Source of the DNA: Bacteroidales bacterium UBA3824
Lineage (GTDB): Bacteria; Bacteroidota; Bacteroidia; Bacteroidales; UBA3824
Length of the DNA stretch: 13,830 nucleotides
Reading direction: 5' to 3'
Assembly (NCBI GenBank): GCA_002393195.1
Contig: DGIK01000066.1
Location: 1-13,830 of the forward strand
Below, piece by piece: positions 8,127 to 13,830 of the stretch (positions within the stretch are counted from its first letter, which is position 1; each line of letters starts with the position of its first letter). The notes beneath the pieces were generated by a model, which was not told where the DNA came from, ran no database searches, and saw only the letters and a list, made by a program, of their open reading frames with translations. A program made the position numbers and the translations under genes.

Positions 8127-8255
8127 ATTATTTAGGGTTCAATAGTTAACAATTACAAATTTTCGCCAAGATACAAAAAAAATTTTTTACTGGAGAAAAA
8201 AAATTTATAATTTTACAAACAAAATTTTATTTTAACCATCACAAAAGACAAAAAA
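8127..8255. promoter_or_regulatory. Divergent AT-rich promoter region
   Basis: This gap separates divergent genes and must hold both promoters. Leftward, TATCTTGG (8166-8173) is one base from TAnnTTTG, but no good -33 box lies at 19-21 nt. Rightward, TAATTTTA in the stretch 8200-8220 is a weak -7 candidate. The start codon at 8256 follows an A-rich run instead of a Shine-Dalgarno sequence, typical for the phylum. Confidence 0.3.
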
Positions 8256-8819
8256 ATGAGAAAAGATTTCGGGGCAAAACCCCTACTCTACCCGATGCCG
8301 GTGCTGATAATCGGCACGTATGACGCCGACGGCAACGCCGACGCAATGAACGCCGCATGGGGCGGCATCGCCGACGACACAAAAATCAGCATCTGCCTCT
8401 CCCCCACCCACAAGACCGTCGCCAACCTCAAAGTAAAAGGCGCATTCACGGTGAGCGTTGCAACCGCCAAATATGTAGCCGAGTGCGACTATCTTGGCAT
8501 CGAGAGCGGCAACAAGGAACCCAACAAAATCGGCAAGGCAGGTCTCCACACCGTAAAAGCACCCAACGTGGACGCACCAATGATTGAGGAACTGCCGATG
8601 TGCTTGGAATGTAAGGTAATCAGTTACGACGACGCCACCTGCCGTCTCCTCGGCGAAATCATCAACGTGAATGCCGACGAATCGGTATTAACCGCCGACG
8701 GCAAAATCGACGTTCAGAAACTTGAACCTATCACATTCGATTCGTCCAACCACGCCTATATCAAACTCGGCGAAAAGGTTGGCAATGCCTTCAAGGACGG
8801 CAGCAAATTCAAGAAATGA
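8256..8819 (+). CDS. Flavin reductase-like protein, FMN-binding split barrel
   Basis: A 187-residue cytoplasmic protein of the flavin reductase-like (DIM6/NTAB) family. Members bind FMN in a split-barrel dimer and often reduce flavin with NAD(P)H or serve as flavoproteins of unknown substrate. Family features seen: the opening LLYPMPVLIIGTYD (10-23), NAAWGGIADD (32-41), the ICLSPTHKT segment (46-54), FTVSVAT (64-70) and the closing H-x-Y-x-K-L-G segment (166-172). The length is normal. The stop codon overlaps the start of the TSCPD gene (ATGA), indicating a translationally coupled pair. The gene faces rightward, opposite to all its neighbours except that partner. Specific substrate and whether it feeds electrons to other proteins cannot be deduced. 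Confidence 0.9.
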   Translation: MRKDFGAKPLLYPMPVLIIGTYDADGNADAMNAAWGGIADDTKISICLSPTHKTVANLKVKGAFTVSVATAKYVAECDYLGIESGNKEPNKIGKAGLHTVKAPNVDAPMIEELPMCLECKVISYDDATCRLLGEIINVNADESVLTADGKIDVQKLEPITFDSSNHAYIKLGEKVGNAFKDGSKFKK

Positions 8820-9058
8820 AACATTCGTACACAACGTCAGGTACTTGCGCAAAGATGATTACATTCGACAAAGACGAGAATGGCATCATCACCGACGTGG
8901 AATTTTATGGCGGCTGCAACGGCAACCTCAAAGCCATCTCAAAACTCGTGAACGGTATGCCAGCCGACCAAATTGCCAAAATACTCTCCGGCAACACCTG
9001 CGGCAACAAGCCAACTTCCTGCGCCGACCAACTCGCAAAAGCGGTTATGAGCGTATGA
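8816..9058 (+). CDS. TSCPD-domain protein (TIGR03905-like), small
   Basis: An 80-residue protein that I recognise as the short stand-alone TSCPD family, related to the C-terminal domain of B12-dependent ribonucleotide reductases. The family name motif appears as TSCADQLAKAV (67-77). Four cysteines (C11, C34, C62, C69) are spaced as in the family and could bind a metal ion; that is inference. The conserved centre includes VEFYGGCNGNLKAISKLV (28-45). The start ATG shares bases with the TGA of the flavin reductase gene, so the two proteins are made together. The stop is followed six bases later by a hairpin (9065-9084). Molecular function is unknown, with nucleic acid or metal binding suggested. 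Confidence 0.88.
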   Translation: MKHSYTTSGTCAKMITFDKDENGIITDVEFYGGCNGNLKAISKLVNGMPADQIAKILSGNTCGNKPTSCADQLAKAVMSV

Positions 9059-9064
9059 AACAAG

Positions 9065-9084
9065 GAAACGCCTTACGGCGTTTC
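9065..9084 (+). terminator. Hairpin just after the TSCPD gene
   Basis: GAAACGCC (9065-9072) and GGCGTTTC (9077-9084) form a perfect 8-bp stem with a TTAC loop, six bases after the stop codon. The downstream T-run is weak in the rightward direction (TCTATAAAA), so termination may rely partly on the second structure at 9097-9176. Confidence 0.5.
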
Positions 9085-9096
9085 TATAAAAACAAA

Positions 9097-9176
9097 AATT
9101 ACCGTCAATTTTTCGTCAATTACCGTCAATTCTTTTTGGAGAGTTGACGGTAATTTTCATGTAATTGACGGTAATT
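9097..9176. terminator. Nested inverted and direct repeats; likely bidirectional terminator
   Basis: The motif AATTACCGTCAATT occurs at 9097-9110 and 9118-9131 (21 nt apart). Its reverse complement AATTGACGGTAATT occurs at 9163-9176, and with two 5' mismatches-free core TTGACGGTAATT at 9144-9155, again 21 nt apart. The outer copies pair over 14 bp, the inner ones over 12 bp, around a 14-nt loop with a 7 x 7 internal loop. Leftward transcripts then meet a T-rich run (complement of 9086-9098), rightward ones TTTTCGTTT. It sits exactly between convergent genes, fitting termination of both. Confidence 0.6.
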
Positions 9177-9199
9177 TTCGTTTGGAGAGATTATGTGCC

Positions 9200-9640
9200 T
9201 TATTTCTTCGTCAATGCGACTTCCTCGGTTGGCATTTTAAGTTTGAGTGTAGTTTTGCCGGTCAGAGTGCCGCTGTACTGTGCGCCGCTGCCGTCCTTGC
9301 CGCTGAATGTGCCCGCCGCCTCATCAAATGTATAGGCGATTGTGGCGGTCTGGAGCGTGAAGTCCTCGGTGTGTTTGGCGAGGGATTTCGTGTAGTAGTT
9401 GAGCGTCATTTCTGTCGTGGTGGATACTTTTAGGGTTACAGACTTGCCGTTGGCATCCGTGCCGCTCCATTCCGACGATGCAAATTCTTTGGCGGTCAGG
9501 TAGGCGACCTTGCCGGTAGGGTTGTCGGGCGTTGGGGTGGGCGTTGGTGCCGGCTCGTCGCCGCCGCTGCTACTGCTGCCGCAGGACATTGCCGAAAGGC
9601 AGATGAGGGCGGCGAATAATATTGTGATGATTTTTTTCAT
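9200..9640 (-). CDS. Small lipoprotein, unknown function
   Basis: A 146-residue lipoprotein: signal sequence with lipobox AMSC and lipidation at C20, then a Ser/Gly stretch and a Pro-Thr repeat linker (PTPTPTP, 33-39) that would hold the domain away from the membrane. Residues about 45-146 alternate polar and hydrophobic residues in short strands separated by turns (for example SVTLKVSTTTEMTLNYY, 67-83, and the final LKLKMPTEEVAL), suggesting a small lipocalin-like or other beta-barrel fold; no family is recognised. It lies 64 nt downstream of the BspA-like gene in the same direction. I see no promoter box in the gap, so it may be co-transcribed with that gene despite the palindrome at 9662-9689. 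Confidence 0.8.
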   Translation of the reverse strand: MKKIITILFAALICLSAMSCGSSSSGGDEPAPTPTPTPDNPTGKVAYLTAKEFASSEWSGTDANGKSVTLKVSTTTEMTLNYYTKSLAKHTEDFTLQTATIAYTFDEAAGTFSGKDGSGAQYSGTLTGKTTLKLKMPTEEVALTKK

Positions 9641-9661
9641 GGTTGTTGTTTCGTTTTTTAT

Positions 9662-9689
9662 GTAGAGACGCGATTAATCGCGTCTCTAC
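9662..9689. repeat. 28-nt perfect extragenic palindrome (REP-like)
   Basis: GTAGAGACGCGATT (9662-9675) is followed directly by its exact reverse complement (9676-9689). It lies 15 nt after the stop of the BspA-like gene and before the small lipoprotein gene. There is no T-tract on either side, so it is not a standard terminator. From memory, very similar palindromes are dispersed in many Bacteroidetes genomes, so I class it as a repetitive extragenic palindrome. Confidence 0.7.
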
Positions 9690-9704
9690 GGTGTGATGAA
9701 TCAA

Positions 9705-12700
9705 TTATTTTATCATTACCTTTTGCGTTTTTGCCACGGTCTTTACGATGTAGATGCCGGGGGCAGACATCGGGATTTCGATGCGGCTGTCGTCGGTTTT
9801 CATGGTCTTGACGAGGCGGCCGTTAATATCAACGATTTGAATATCGTGACCAGGATTCTCGATGACGATTGTGCGGTCAAACGACCAGATTTTCACGTTG
9901 GAGTTGATGGAGACTTCGGATGTCGGGGTGGTCGGGTCTTCGGGCGTGGCATCCTTGGTGAACGAGCCTACTATCTCGATGTCGTGGTCGGGCATGTTGG
10001 CGGGGATTTCGCTCCAGCCGCTGAATGTATGGCCTTCCTTGGCAGGTGCTTCGCGCGGAGTGATTGCCGAGCCGAGTTTCACGCGCTCCACTTCACCGTA
10101 GATTTCGCCGTCTATTTTGTAGGTGACGTTGTAGTAAGCCAACTCTTTGACGGTAACTTTGTACGATGTCTCGCAGCCGAGGTATTCCACTTTGATGGTC
10201 TGTTCGCCAATCTTGTTGGGTTCAAAGCCTGAAAGTTTGGCGTTTGTGAGGTTTGATTCGCCCTTGGAGCCGCCGTCGTAGGTAATGGTAATGATGCCGC
10301 CCTCTGCGGAGAACGAGTCGCCTTCCACGTACAAAACTTTTGGCAATGTGGTTACTGCGATTGATTGGGCGGGCTTTTCTACCACTTTGACCTCAAATGA
10401 GGTTTCGTTTTGCAGGTAAATGACAGAGAGCTTCTGCGTACCGAGTTTCATGGGGTCGTAGCCCGAAACTTTTGCCTGCGAGAGCGCAACTTTTTCGGAT
10501 AGGTTGTTGGAATACGAAACCGTCAGCACGCCGCCATCAAGGTTGATTTTTTCGCCGATGCCGTACTCTGTTTTGGGCAGGGTGGTTACCTCGAGTTTGG
10601 TGATTGTCTTGGCCTTTACGTTGATTTCGTATGTGGTCTTCTTGTCGTAATAAGTTACTACAAGCACCTGATTGCCAACTTTTTCGGTGTCAAAGCCGGT
10701 GATTTCGGCATTGGAGAGGTCGATGATGTCGGTGGTCATGTTGTTGTAATCCACCTTGATAGTGCCGCCGGTGGTGGAGAGCGGTTCGCCTTGGATGTAT
10801 TCGGTCTTTGGCAAGGCGTTCATGGCGATTGCGGCTACGGTCTTGTGAGCCTCATCGGGCATGTAGGTGAGGTAGCCGGGCGACGATTTGCCGCCGTCGA
10901 TGTGGGCGTAGTCGGTGGAGACGTTCTTTTCGTTGTAAGTGCTGCCGAGACCGCCGACGAGTTTTTTGCAACCTTCAAAAAGTTTGTCGTCCTCGGTGTA
11001 TTTGGTAGTCCAGCCGTCGCCAACAAAGATGGTTTCGAGTTTGTCGCAATAATAGCCCTTGTCCTCGTCCTTGTCATAATAGCCAAACATTCCCTTCATG
11101 CTTGTAACATTCTGAGTGTTGAAATTGGAGAGGTCGAGGCTCACGAGGTTTTTGCAACCTGCAAACATCAGCCCCATATCCTCCACATCCTCGGTGTTGA
11201 GGTATTCGAGCCCCTCGATTTCGGTGAGGTTGCGGCAATTGAAGAACCAGCCGTAGAGGGTGGTGGGGTGGACGTACTTGAAGTATTTCGGGAATACGAC
11301 CTTCTCAATTTTCAGGGCTTTGTCAGACCAACCGGGGACTTCGGTGTCGAGGGGGTAGGCGGAGGTGGGGATGGCAGTACATGAGATATGAAATTGCAAT
11401 ACACCATTATTATTTAATGTCGCATAACCTTTTATTTCATTAATGTTTGTTAATTTATTTAGAACACAACCGCTCAATTGGTTAGTATTCTTGAACATAT
11501 TGAGCTGTTTTTTCGGACTAATCCAATTTTGCTTGACTAACACACAACTTAAACTACTACAATTTTCAAACATAGAATTTGCACTTGCATATTTCATGTT
11601 GTTATCAAAACTTGTCAAATCAAGTTCCTTTAAACTTTTGCAATTATAAAACATTGAGTCTAAATAATCGCTAATCCTAGTAAAGGAGGATAAATCAATT
11701 TCTTTTAAATTGATACAATCGGCAAACATTGATGTCATACTTGGACTATTGGTAGAAAAACCGAAGGTACTCAAATCAAGTTTTTCAAGTTTCTTACAAC
11801 CTTGAAACATGTATTTCATACTCCGACAATTCATTAAATTGAATACGGGGAATACAATTGTTGTTAAATTTTCGCAATTTTTGAACATATTATCCATATA
11901 TTTTGTATCACCCTTCATCTTAACCCCGCTTAAATCAATTGTTTGTAACTTTTTACATCCCTCAAAAAGAGAACTTAAATTACCAACCTGAACATTAAAA
12001 TTTGATAAGTCCAATTGTTGAAGATTTGAACAACCACTGAACATGTAAGACATACCTACACTGTATTTTGTACTAAAAATAAAACTGCTCAAATCAAGGG
12101 TTGTTAGGTTGGAGCATCCACTGAACATGTAAGACATAGCGGTAACGTTTTCTGTATGTAAACCGCTCAAATCAAGAGATGTAAGATTGTAGCATCCACT
12201 GAATATGTGAGACATATTGGTAACGTTTTCTGTATTTAAATTGCTCAAATCAAGATCGGTTAGACTGCTACAGCCACTGAACATATAGCCCATATCCCTC
12301 ACGTTTTCAGTATTCAAATTGCTCAAATCAAGATCGGTTAGACTGCTACAGCCACTGAACACAGAGGACATATCATAAACTTTTGCAGTGTTGAAACTGC
12401 TTAGGTCGAGGCTCGTGAGGCTCCGGCAATCACAGAACATAACCTCCATATCCATAACATTTTCAGTGTTGAAATTGCTTAGGTCAAGGCTCGTGAGGCT
12501 TTCGCAATGATAGAACATATATGACATATTCGTAACGTTTGCAGTGTTGAAACTGCTTAGGTCAAGGCTTGTGAGGCTGCTGCAATTTTCGAACATACCT
12601 GACATATTCGTAACATTTGCGGTGTTGAAACTGCTCAGGTCAATACTTGTAAGACTGCTACAGCCTCTGAACATTGCTTGCATATTGTTGACATTCTTAG

Positions 12701-13121
12701 TGTTGAAATTACTCAAATCAAGACTATTGAGATTGGTACACATCAAAAACATACCTCCCATTGTCGCAACATCTTCGGTATTAAGGTTGTCTTTCATACC
12801 TTCAATTTTTGTTAATTTTACACAATCTTTGAACCAGTAACCGCAGGTTGTCGGTTTGTAGTCTTTAAAGGATGGCGAAAATATAACCTTTATGATTTTG
12901 GATTTTATATCTATCCAATTGTCTTTTTCCCAATATAAGCCATTCTCAATTTTACGAAGACCATACGCCCCTTCTGGCTTATTTGTATCATACCGAAGCG
13001 TCAATGTGCTGTCATTCTCGTCAAACACCGCATACGCCTCCTGCGCCCACACCTTGCCCGCAAACATCACCATCATCACCAATACCATTGCCAATACTCC
13101 GAAAAATTTGTTTGTCTTCAT
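9705..13121 (-). CDS. BspA-like leucine-rich-repeat surface protein with T9SS sorting domain
   Basis: A 1138-residue cell-surface protein. Order: signal peptide (1 to about 27, ending VWAQ); a cap (about 29-112); a long array of 26-residue BspA-type repeats (DUF285, pattern MFxxCxxLxxLDLSxFNTxNVxxM) from about 113 to 545; a second cap (about 566-640) with a shorter repeat block to about 725; three Ig-like group 3 (Big_3) domains near 762-836, 840-914 and 918-992, each starting around an LPK motif; an InlB B-repeat-like domain (about 996-1055); a Pro/Thr linker; and a C-terminal type IX secretion type A sorting domain (about 1073-1138, ending GIYIVKTVAKTQKVMIK). BspA-like proteins bind host matrix or other bacteria; adhesion is inferred here. 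The repeats phase strictly from F151 to F333 and become irregular afterwards. Base composition is mosaic (see the AT-rich block). The gene is intact. Confidence 0.93.
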   Translation of the reverse strand: MKTNKFFGVLAMVLVMMVMFAGKVWAQEAYAVFDENDSTLTLRYDTNKPEGAYGLRKIENGLYWEKDNWIDIKSKIIKVIFSPSFKDYKPTTCGYWFKDCVKLTKIEGMKDNLNTEDVATMGGMFLMCTNLNSLDLSNFNTKNVNNMQAMFRGCSSLTSIDLSSFNTANVTNMSGMFENCSSLTSLDLSSFNTANVTNMSYMFYHCESLTSLDLSNFNTENVMDMEVMFCDCRSLTSLDLSSFNTAKVYDMSSVFSGCSSLTDLDLSNLNTENVRDMGYMFSGCSSLTDLDLSNLNTENVTNMSHIFSGCYNLTSLDLSGLHTENVTAMSYMFSGCSNLTTLDLSSFIFSTKYSVGMSYMFSGCSNLQQLDLSNFNVQVGNLSSLFEGCKKLQTIDLSGVKMKGDTKYMDNMFKNCENLTTIVFPVFNLMNCRSMKYMFQGCKKLEKLDLSTFGFSTNSPSMTSMFADCINLKEIDLSSFTRISDYLDSMFYNCKSLKELDLTSFDNNMKYASANSMFENCSSLSCVLVKQNWISPKKQLNMFKNTNQLSGCVLNKLTNINEIKGYATLNNNGVLQFHISCTAIPTSAYPLDTEVPGWSDKALKIEKVVFPKYFKYVHPTTLYGWFFNCRNLTEIEGLEYLNTEDVEDMGLMFAGCKNLVSLDLSNFNTQNVTSMKGMFGYYDKDEDKGYYCDKLETIFVGDGWTTKYTEDDKLFEGCKKLVGGLGSTYNEKNVSTDYAHIDGGKSSPGYLTYMPDEAHKTVAAIAMNALPKTEYIQGEPLSTTGGTIKVDYNNMTTDIIDLSNAEITGFDTEKVGNQVLVVTYYDKKTTYEINVKAKTITKLEVTTLPKTEYGIGEKINLDGGVLTVSYSNNLSEKVALSQAKVSGYDPMKLGTQKLSVIYLQNETSFEVKVVEKPAQSIAVTTLPKVLYVEGDSFSAEGGIITITYDGGSKGESNLTNAKLSGFEPNKIGEQTIKVEYLGCETSYKVTVKELAYYNVTYKIDGEIYGEVERVKLGSAITPREAPAKEGHTFSGWSEIPANMPDHDIEIVGSFTKDATPEDPTTPTSEVSINSNVKIWSFDRTIVIENPGHDIQIVDINGRLVKTMKTDDSRIEIPMSAPGIYIVKTVAKTQKVMIK
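11380..12960 (-). other. AT-rich in-frame block inside the BspA-like gene
   Basis: Hand counts of 60-nt lines give 58% GC at 13021-13080, 28% at 12901-12960, 30% at 11881-11940, 20% at 11401-11460 and 53% at 10741-10800. The low-GC block spans about residues 55-580 and holds the main repeat array. Its edges lie near A52-L55 of cap 1 and just before A588-L591 of cap 2, which are equivalent positions in the two caps. Joining the GC-rich flanks would give a complete, shorter protein, so the block looks inserted by recombination. Confidence 0.6.
12238..12361 (-). repeat. Near-identical tandem 78-bp LRR-coding repeats
   Basis: A 46-nt stretch at 12238-12283 recurs without a change at 12316-12361, exactly 78 nt (26 codons) apart. 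It encodes the repeated FSGCSSLTDLDLSNLN segment (255-270 and 281-296). Other units in 12390-12660 are also very similar, for example three copies of CTGCTTAGGTC followed by an AGGCT. This indicates recent unit duplication. Confidence 0.85.
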
Positions 13122-13173
13122 GATTTTAAAGAATTAAATGTTTAACAATGCAGAAGGGCATCATTCGAGTACG

Positions 13174-13205
13174 GACACAAAAAAACGTGGTCGTTTTTGT
13201 GCGTC
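13174..13205. repeat. Imperfect 14-bp hairpin in the leader
   Basis: GACACAAAAAAACG (13174-13187) pairs with CGTTTTTGTGCGTC (13192-13205) with two mismatches and a TGGT loop. It lies about 55-85 nt upstream of the BspA-like start codon. Confidence 0.55.
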
Positions 13206-13210
13206 ATATT

Positions 13211-13330
13211 TACTACGAGGTCGTGGAATTACCTTTGGAACAATATAACACACAACAGACCACGCCAAATCGATAGGCGTGGCAGTTGTGCATGTAATCG
13301 TTCCATTGAAATTTTCCACGTTTCGTAGTA
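13211..13330. repeat. 120-nt nested imperfect palindrome
   Basis: Five paired blocks nest in register: TACTACGA with TCGTAGTA (13211-13218 / 13323-13330), CGTGGAA with TTCCACG (13222-13228 / 13314-13320), GGAAC with GTTCC (13237-13241 / 13300-13304), CACAAC with GTTGTG (13251-13256 / 13285-13290) and CCACGCC with GGCGTGG (13260-13266 / 13276-13282). The loop is a 9-nt AAATCGATA. The arms are separated by short internal loops, like a folded RNA or a structured DNA element. Confidence 0.75.
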
Positions 13331-13367
13331 GATTACTGCACAATGCCAATCTAAATTCACTTTTGTA

Positions 13368-13406
13368 GTCAGGTAGGTGGCGTGGGTCCTTTGCCACCTA
13401 CCTGAC
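13368..13406. repeat. Perfect 14-bp inverted repeat at the predicted transcript start
   Basis: GTCAGGTAGGTGGC (13368-13381) and its exact reverse complement (13393-13406) flank an 11-nt loop. It coincides with the first nucleotides of the transcript predicted from the promoter at 13411-13442. It lacks a T-tract, so a role as terminator for the Rpn-type gene is not clear. Confidence 0.7.
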
Positions 13407-13410
13407 GCTG

Positions 13411-13442
13411 CAAAAATGTGAATAAATTTTAATATGTGCAAA
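13411..13442 (-). promoter_or_regulatory. Putative promoter of the BspA-like gene
   Basis: On the minus strand TTTG (13439-13442) is followed after exactly 20 nt by CATTTTTG (13411-13418), one base from TAnnTTTG. The start would be near 13405, making a leader of about 285 nt before the ATG at 13121. No better box was found closer to the start codon. Confidence 0.45.
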
Positions 13443-13516
13443 TAAAAATGAAAGTTTTTTTGAAGATTTTTTCGTAAGGTTAGATAATGGATTGAGTTTC
13501 AGATACTACCACCCAA

Positions 13517-13830
13517 TCACAATTCATTGATTTCTTCGGCGGACAATCCTGTGGAAGCCATAATTATATCGACGGCAACATTGGAGGCTTTCAGGGACTT
13601 TGCTATGGCAAAACGCTCTGCGGCTCTGCCTTCCGCCTCGCCTTCTGCTCTGCCTTCCGCACGTCCTTTTGCGATGCCTCTTGCTTCGCCTTTTATCTCG
13701 GCAAATTCTATCGTACTGTAATAGTCGCGATAGTCTTTGAGGCTGTCGCGGTAAGCAAGGAGTTCGGAGCTATTATATTTGGAGATTTCTGCGAGGTTGA
13801 ACAGCTTTTTGAAAATCGCCTCTCGCAAAA
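13517..13830 (-). CDS. Rpn-family recombination-promoting nuclease / PD-(D/E)XK transposase-like, C-terminal part
   Basis: About 104 codons of the 3' end; the gene enters from beyond the right edge. The first codon in frame near the edge is TTG, not ATG, so the true start lies outside. The segment KKLFNLAEISKY (7-18), then YRDSLKDYRDYYSTIEFAE (26-44), is the recognisable tail of Rpn / PD-(D/E)XK nuclease-family transposase-like proteins. It is followed by the typical Gly-Arg-Ala-Glu repeat region (about 47-68) and a short helical C-terminus ending GLSAEEINEL. The nuclease core is not in the window, so activity cannot be judged. The known family promotes RecA-independent DNA exchange in E. coli; members are often present in many copies in Bacteroidales. 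Confidence 0.82.
   Translation of the reverse strand, partial: LREAIFKKLFNLAEISKYNSSELLAYRDSLKDYRDYYSTIEFAEIKGEARGIAKGRAEGRAEGEAEGRAAERFAIAKSLKASNVAVDIIMASTGLSAEEINEL
13623..13660 (-). repeat. Short coding tandem repeat (Gly-Arg-Ala-Glu) in the Rpn-like gene
   Basis: GCTCTGCCTTCCGC (plus strand) occurs at 13623-13636 and again at 13647-13660, 24 nt apart, with a diverged 12-nt copy between them. It encodes the GRAEGRAEGEAEGRA stretch. Such repeats can change copy number by slippage. Confidence 0.7.

Larger units (their letters stand above)
13122..13516. other. Gene-free, hairpin-rich 5' region of the BspA-like gene
   Basis: These 395 nt carry no credible gene. Two small leftward open frames (13161-13397 and 13229-13441) run straight through inverted repeats and show no domain. 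The region holds three hairpins (13174-13205, 13211-13330, 13368-13406) and a leftward promoter candidate (13411-13442), so it probably forms a long structured leader for the surface protein gene. It also contains the 3' flank of the Rpn-type gene. Confidence 0.55.

Noticed and set aside
9705..13121. Possibility that the phased repeats are a CRISPR array
   Set aside because: The 78-nt units are contiguous, in frame and encode 26-residue leucine-rich repeats; there are no unique spacers between short fixed repeats.
13161..13441. Two small leftward open frames (78 and 70 codons) between the Rpn-type and BspA-like genes
   Set aside because: Both pass through the inverted repeats, overlap each other in different frames and show no signal peptide or domain.
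13517..13830. Treating the right-edge open frame as a complete 103-residue protein
   Set aside because: The first codon is TTG at the window edge and the sequence matches only the C-terminal part of Rpn-type proteins, so the gene is cut by the window.

Overview
The window looks like a chromosomal segment of a Bacteroidales bacterium, probably gut or oral. Evidence: Bacteroidetes-type promoter boxes (TTTG about 20 nt upstream of TAnnTTTG) in front of several genes, A/T-rich translation starts with no Shine-Dalgarno sequence, many SPII lipoproteins, a BspA-like surface protein ending in a type IX secretion (Por) sorting domain, and the tail of an Rpn-family nuclease. No RNA gene, CRISPR array or complete insertion sequence was seen.

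Layout, left to right. Positions 1-299 hold no convincing gene, but they carry a leftward promoter and a 5' hairpin for a gene outside the window. Then come leftward genes: an ABC exporter half-transporter (300-2090) and an A-type flavodiiron protein (2190-3386). They are separated by a terminator hairpin that also contains a promoter. Next is a two-gene lipoprotein operon (DUF3160/YARHG protein, 4417-6894, and CapA-like metallophosphatase, 3485-4423, overlapping by 7 nt). It is preceded by a second overlapping pair of unknown exported proteins (7455-8126 and 6965-7465). The only rightward genes are an FMN-binding flavin reductase-like protein (8256-8819) and a TSCPD-domain protein (8816-9058), joined by an ATGA overlap. 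After a repeat-rich convergent gap come a small lipoprotein (9200-9640) and a 1138-residue BspA-like leucine-rich-repeat surface protein (9705-13121), both leftward. A 395-nt gene-free, hairpin-rich region follows, then the 3' end of an Rpn-type nuclease/transposase gene running off the right edge.

How the genes relate. Flavodiiron protein and flavin reductase are plausible oxygen or nitric-oxide and flavin redox functions of an anaerobe, but they are not in one operon. The four leftward genes from 8126 to 3485 are all predicted to be exported or lipid-anchored, suggesting an envelope cluster of unknown purpose. The BspA-like gene is the accessory-looking part. It contains an in-frame AT-rich block (about 11380-12960) carrying most of the 26-residue repeats, with both edges in equivalent positions of a duplicated cap domain. 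It is preceded by a putative promoter and a roughly 280-nt leader that folds into three hairpins. The mosaic surface protein and its leader are the most unusual things here; I did not find a clearly new defence or biosynthetic system.
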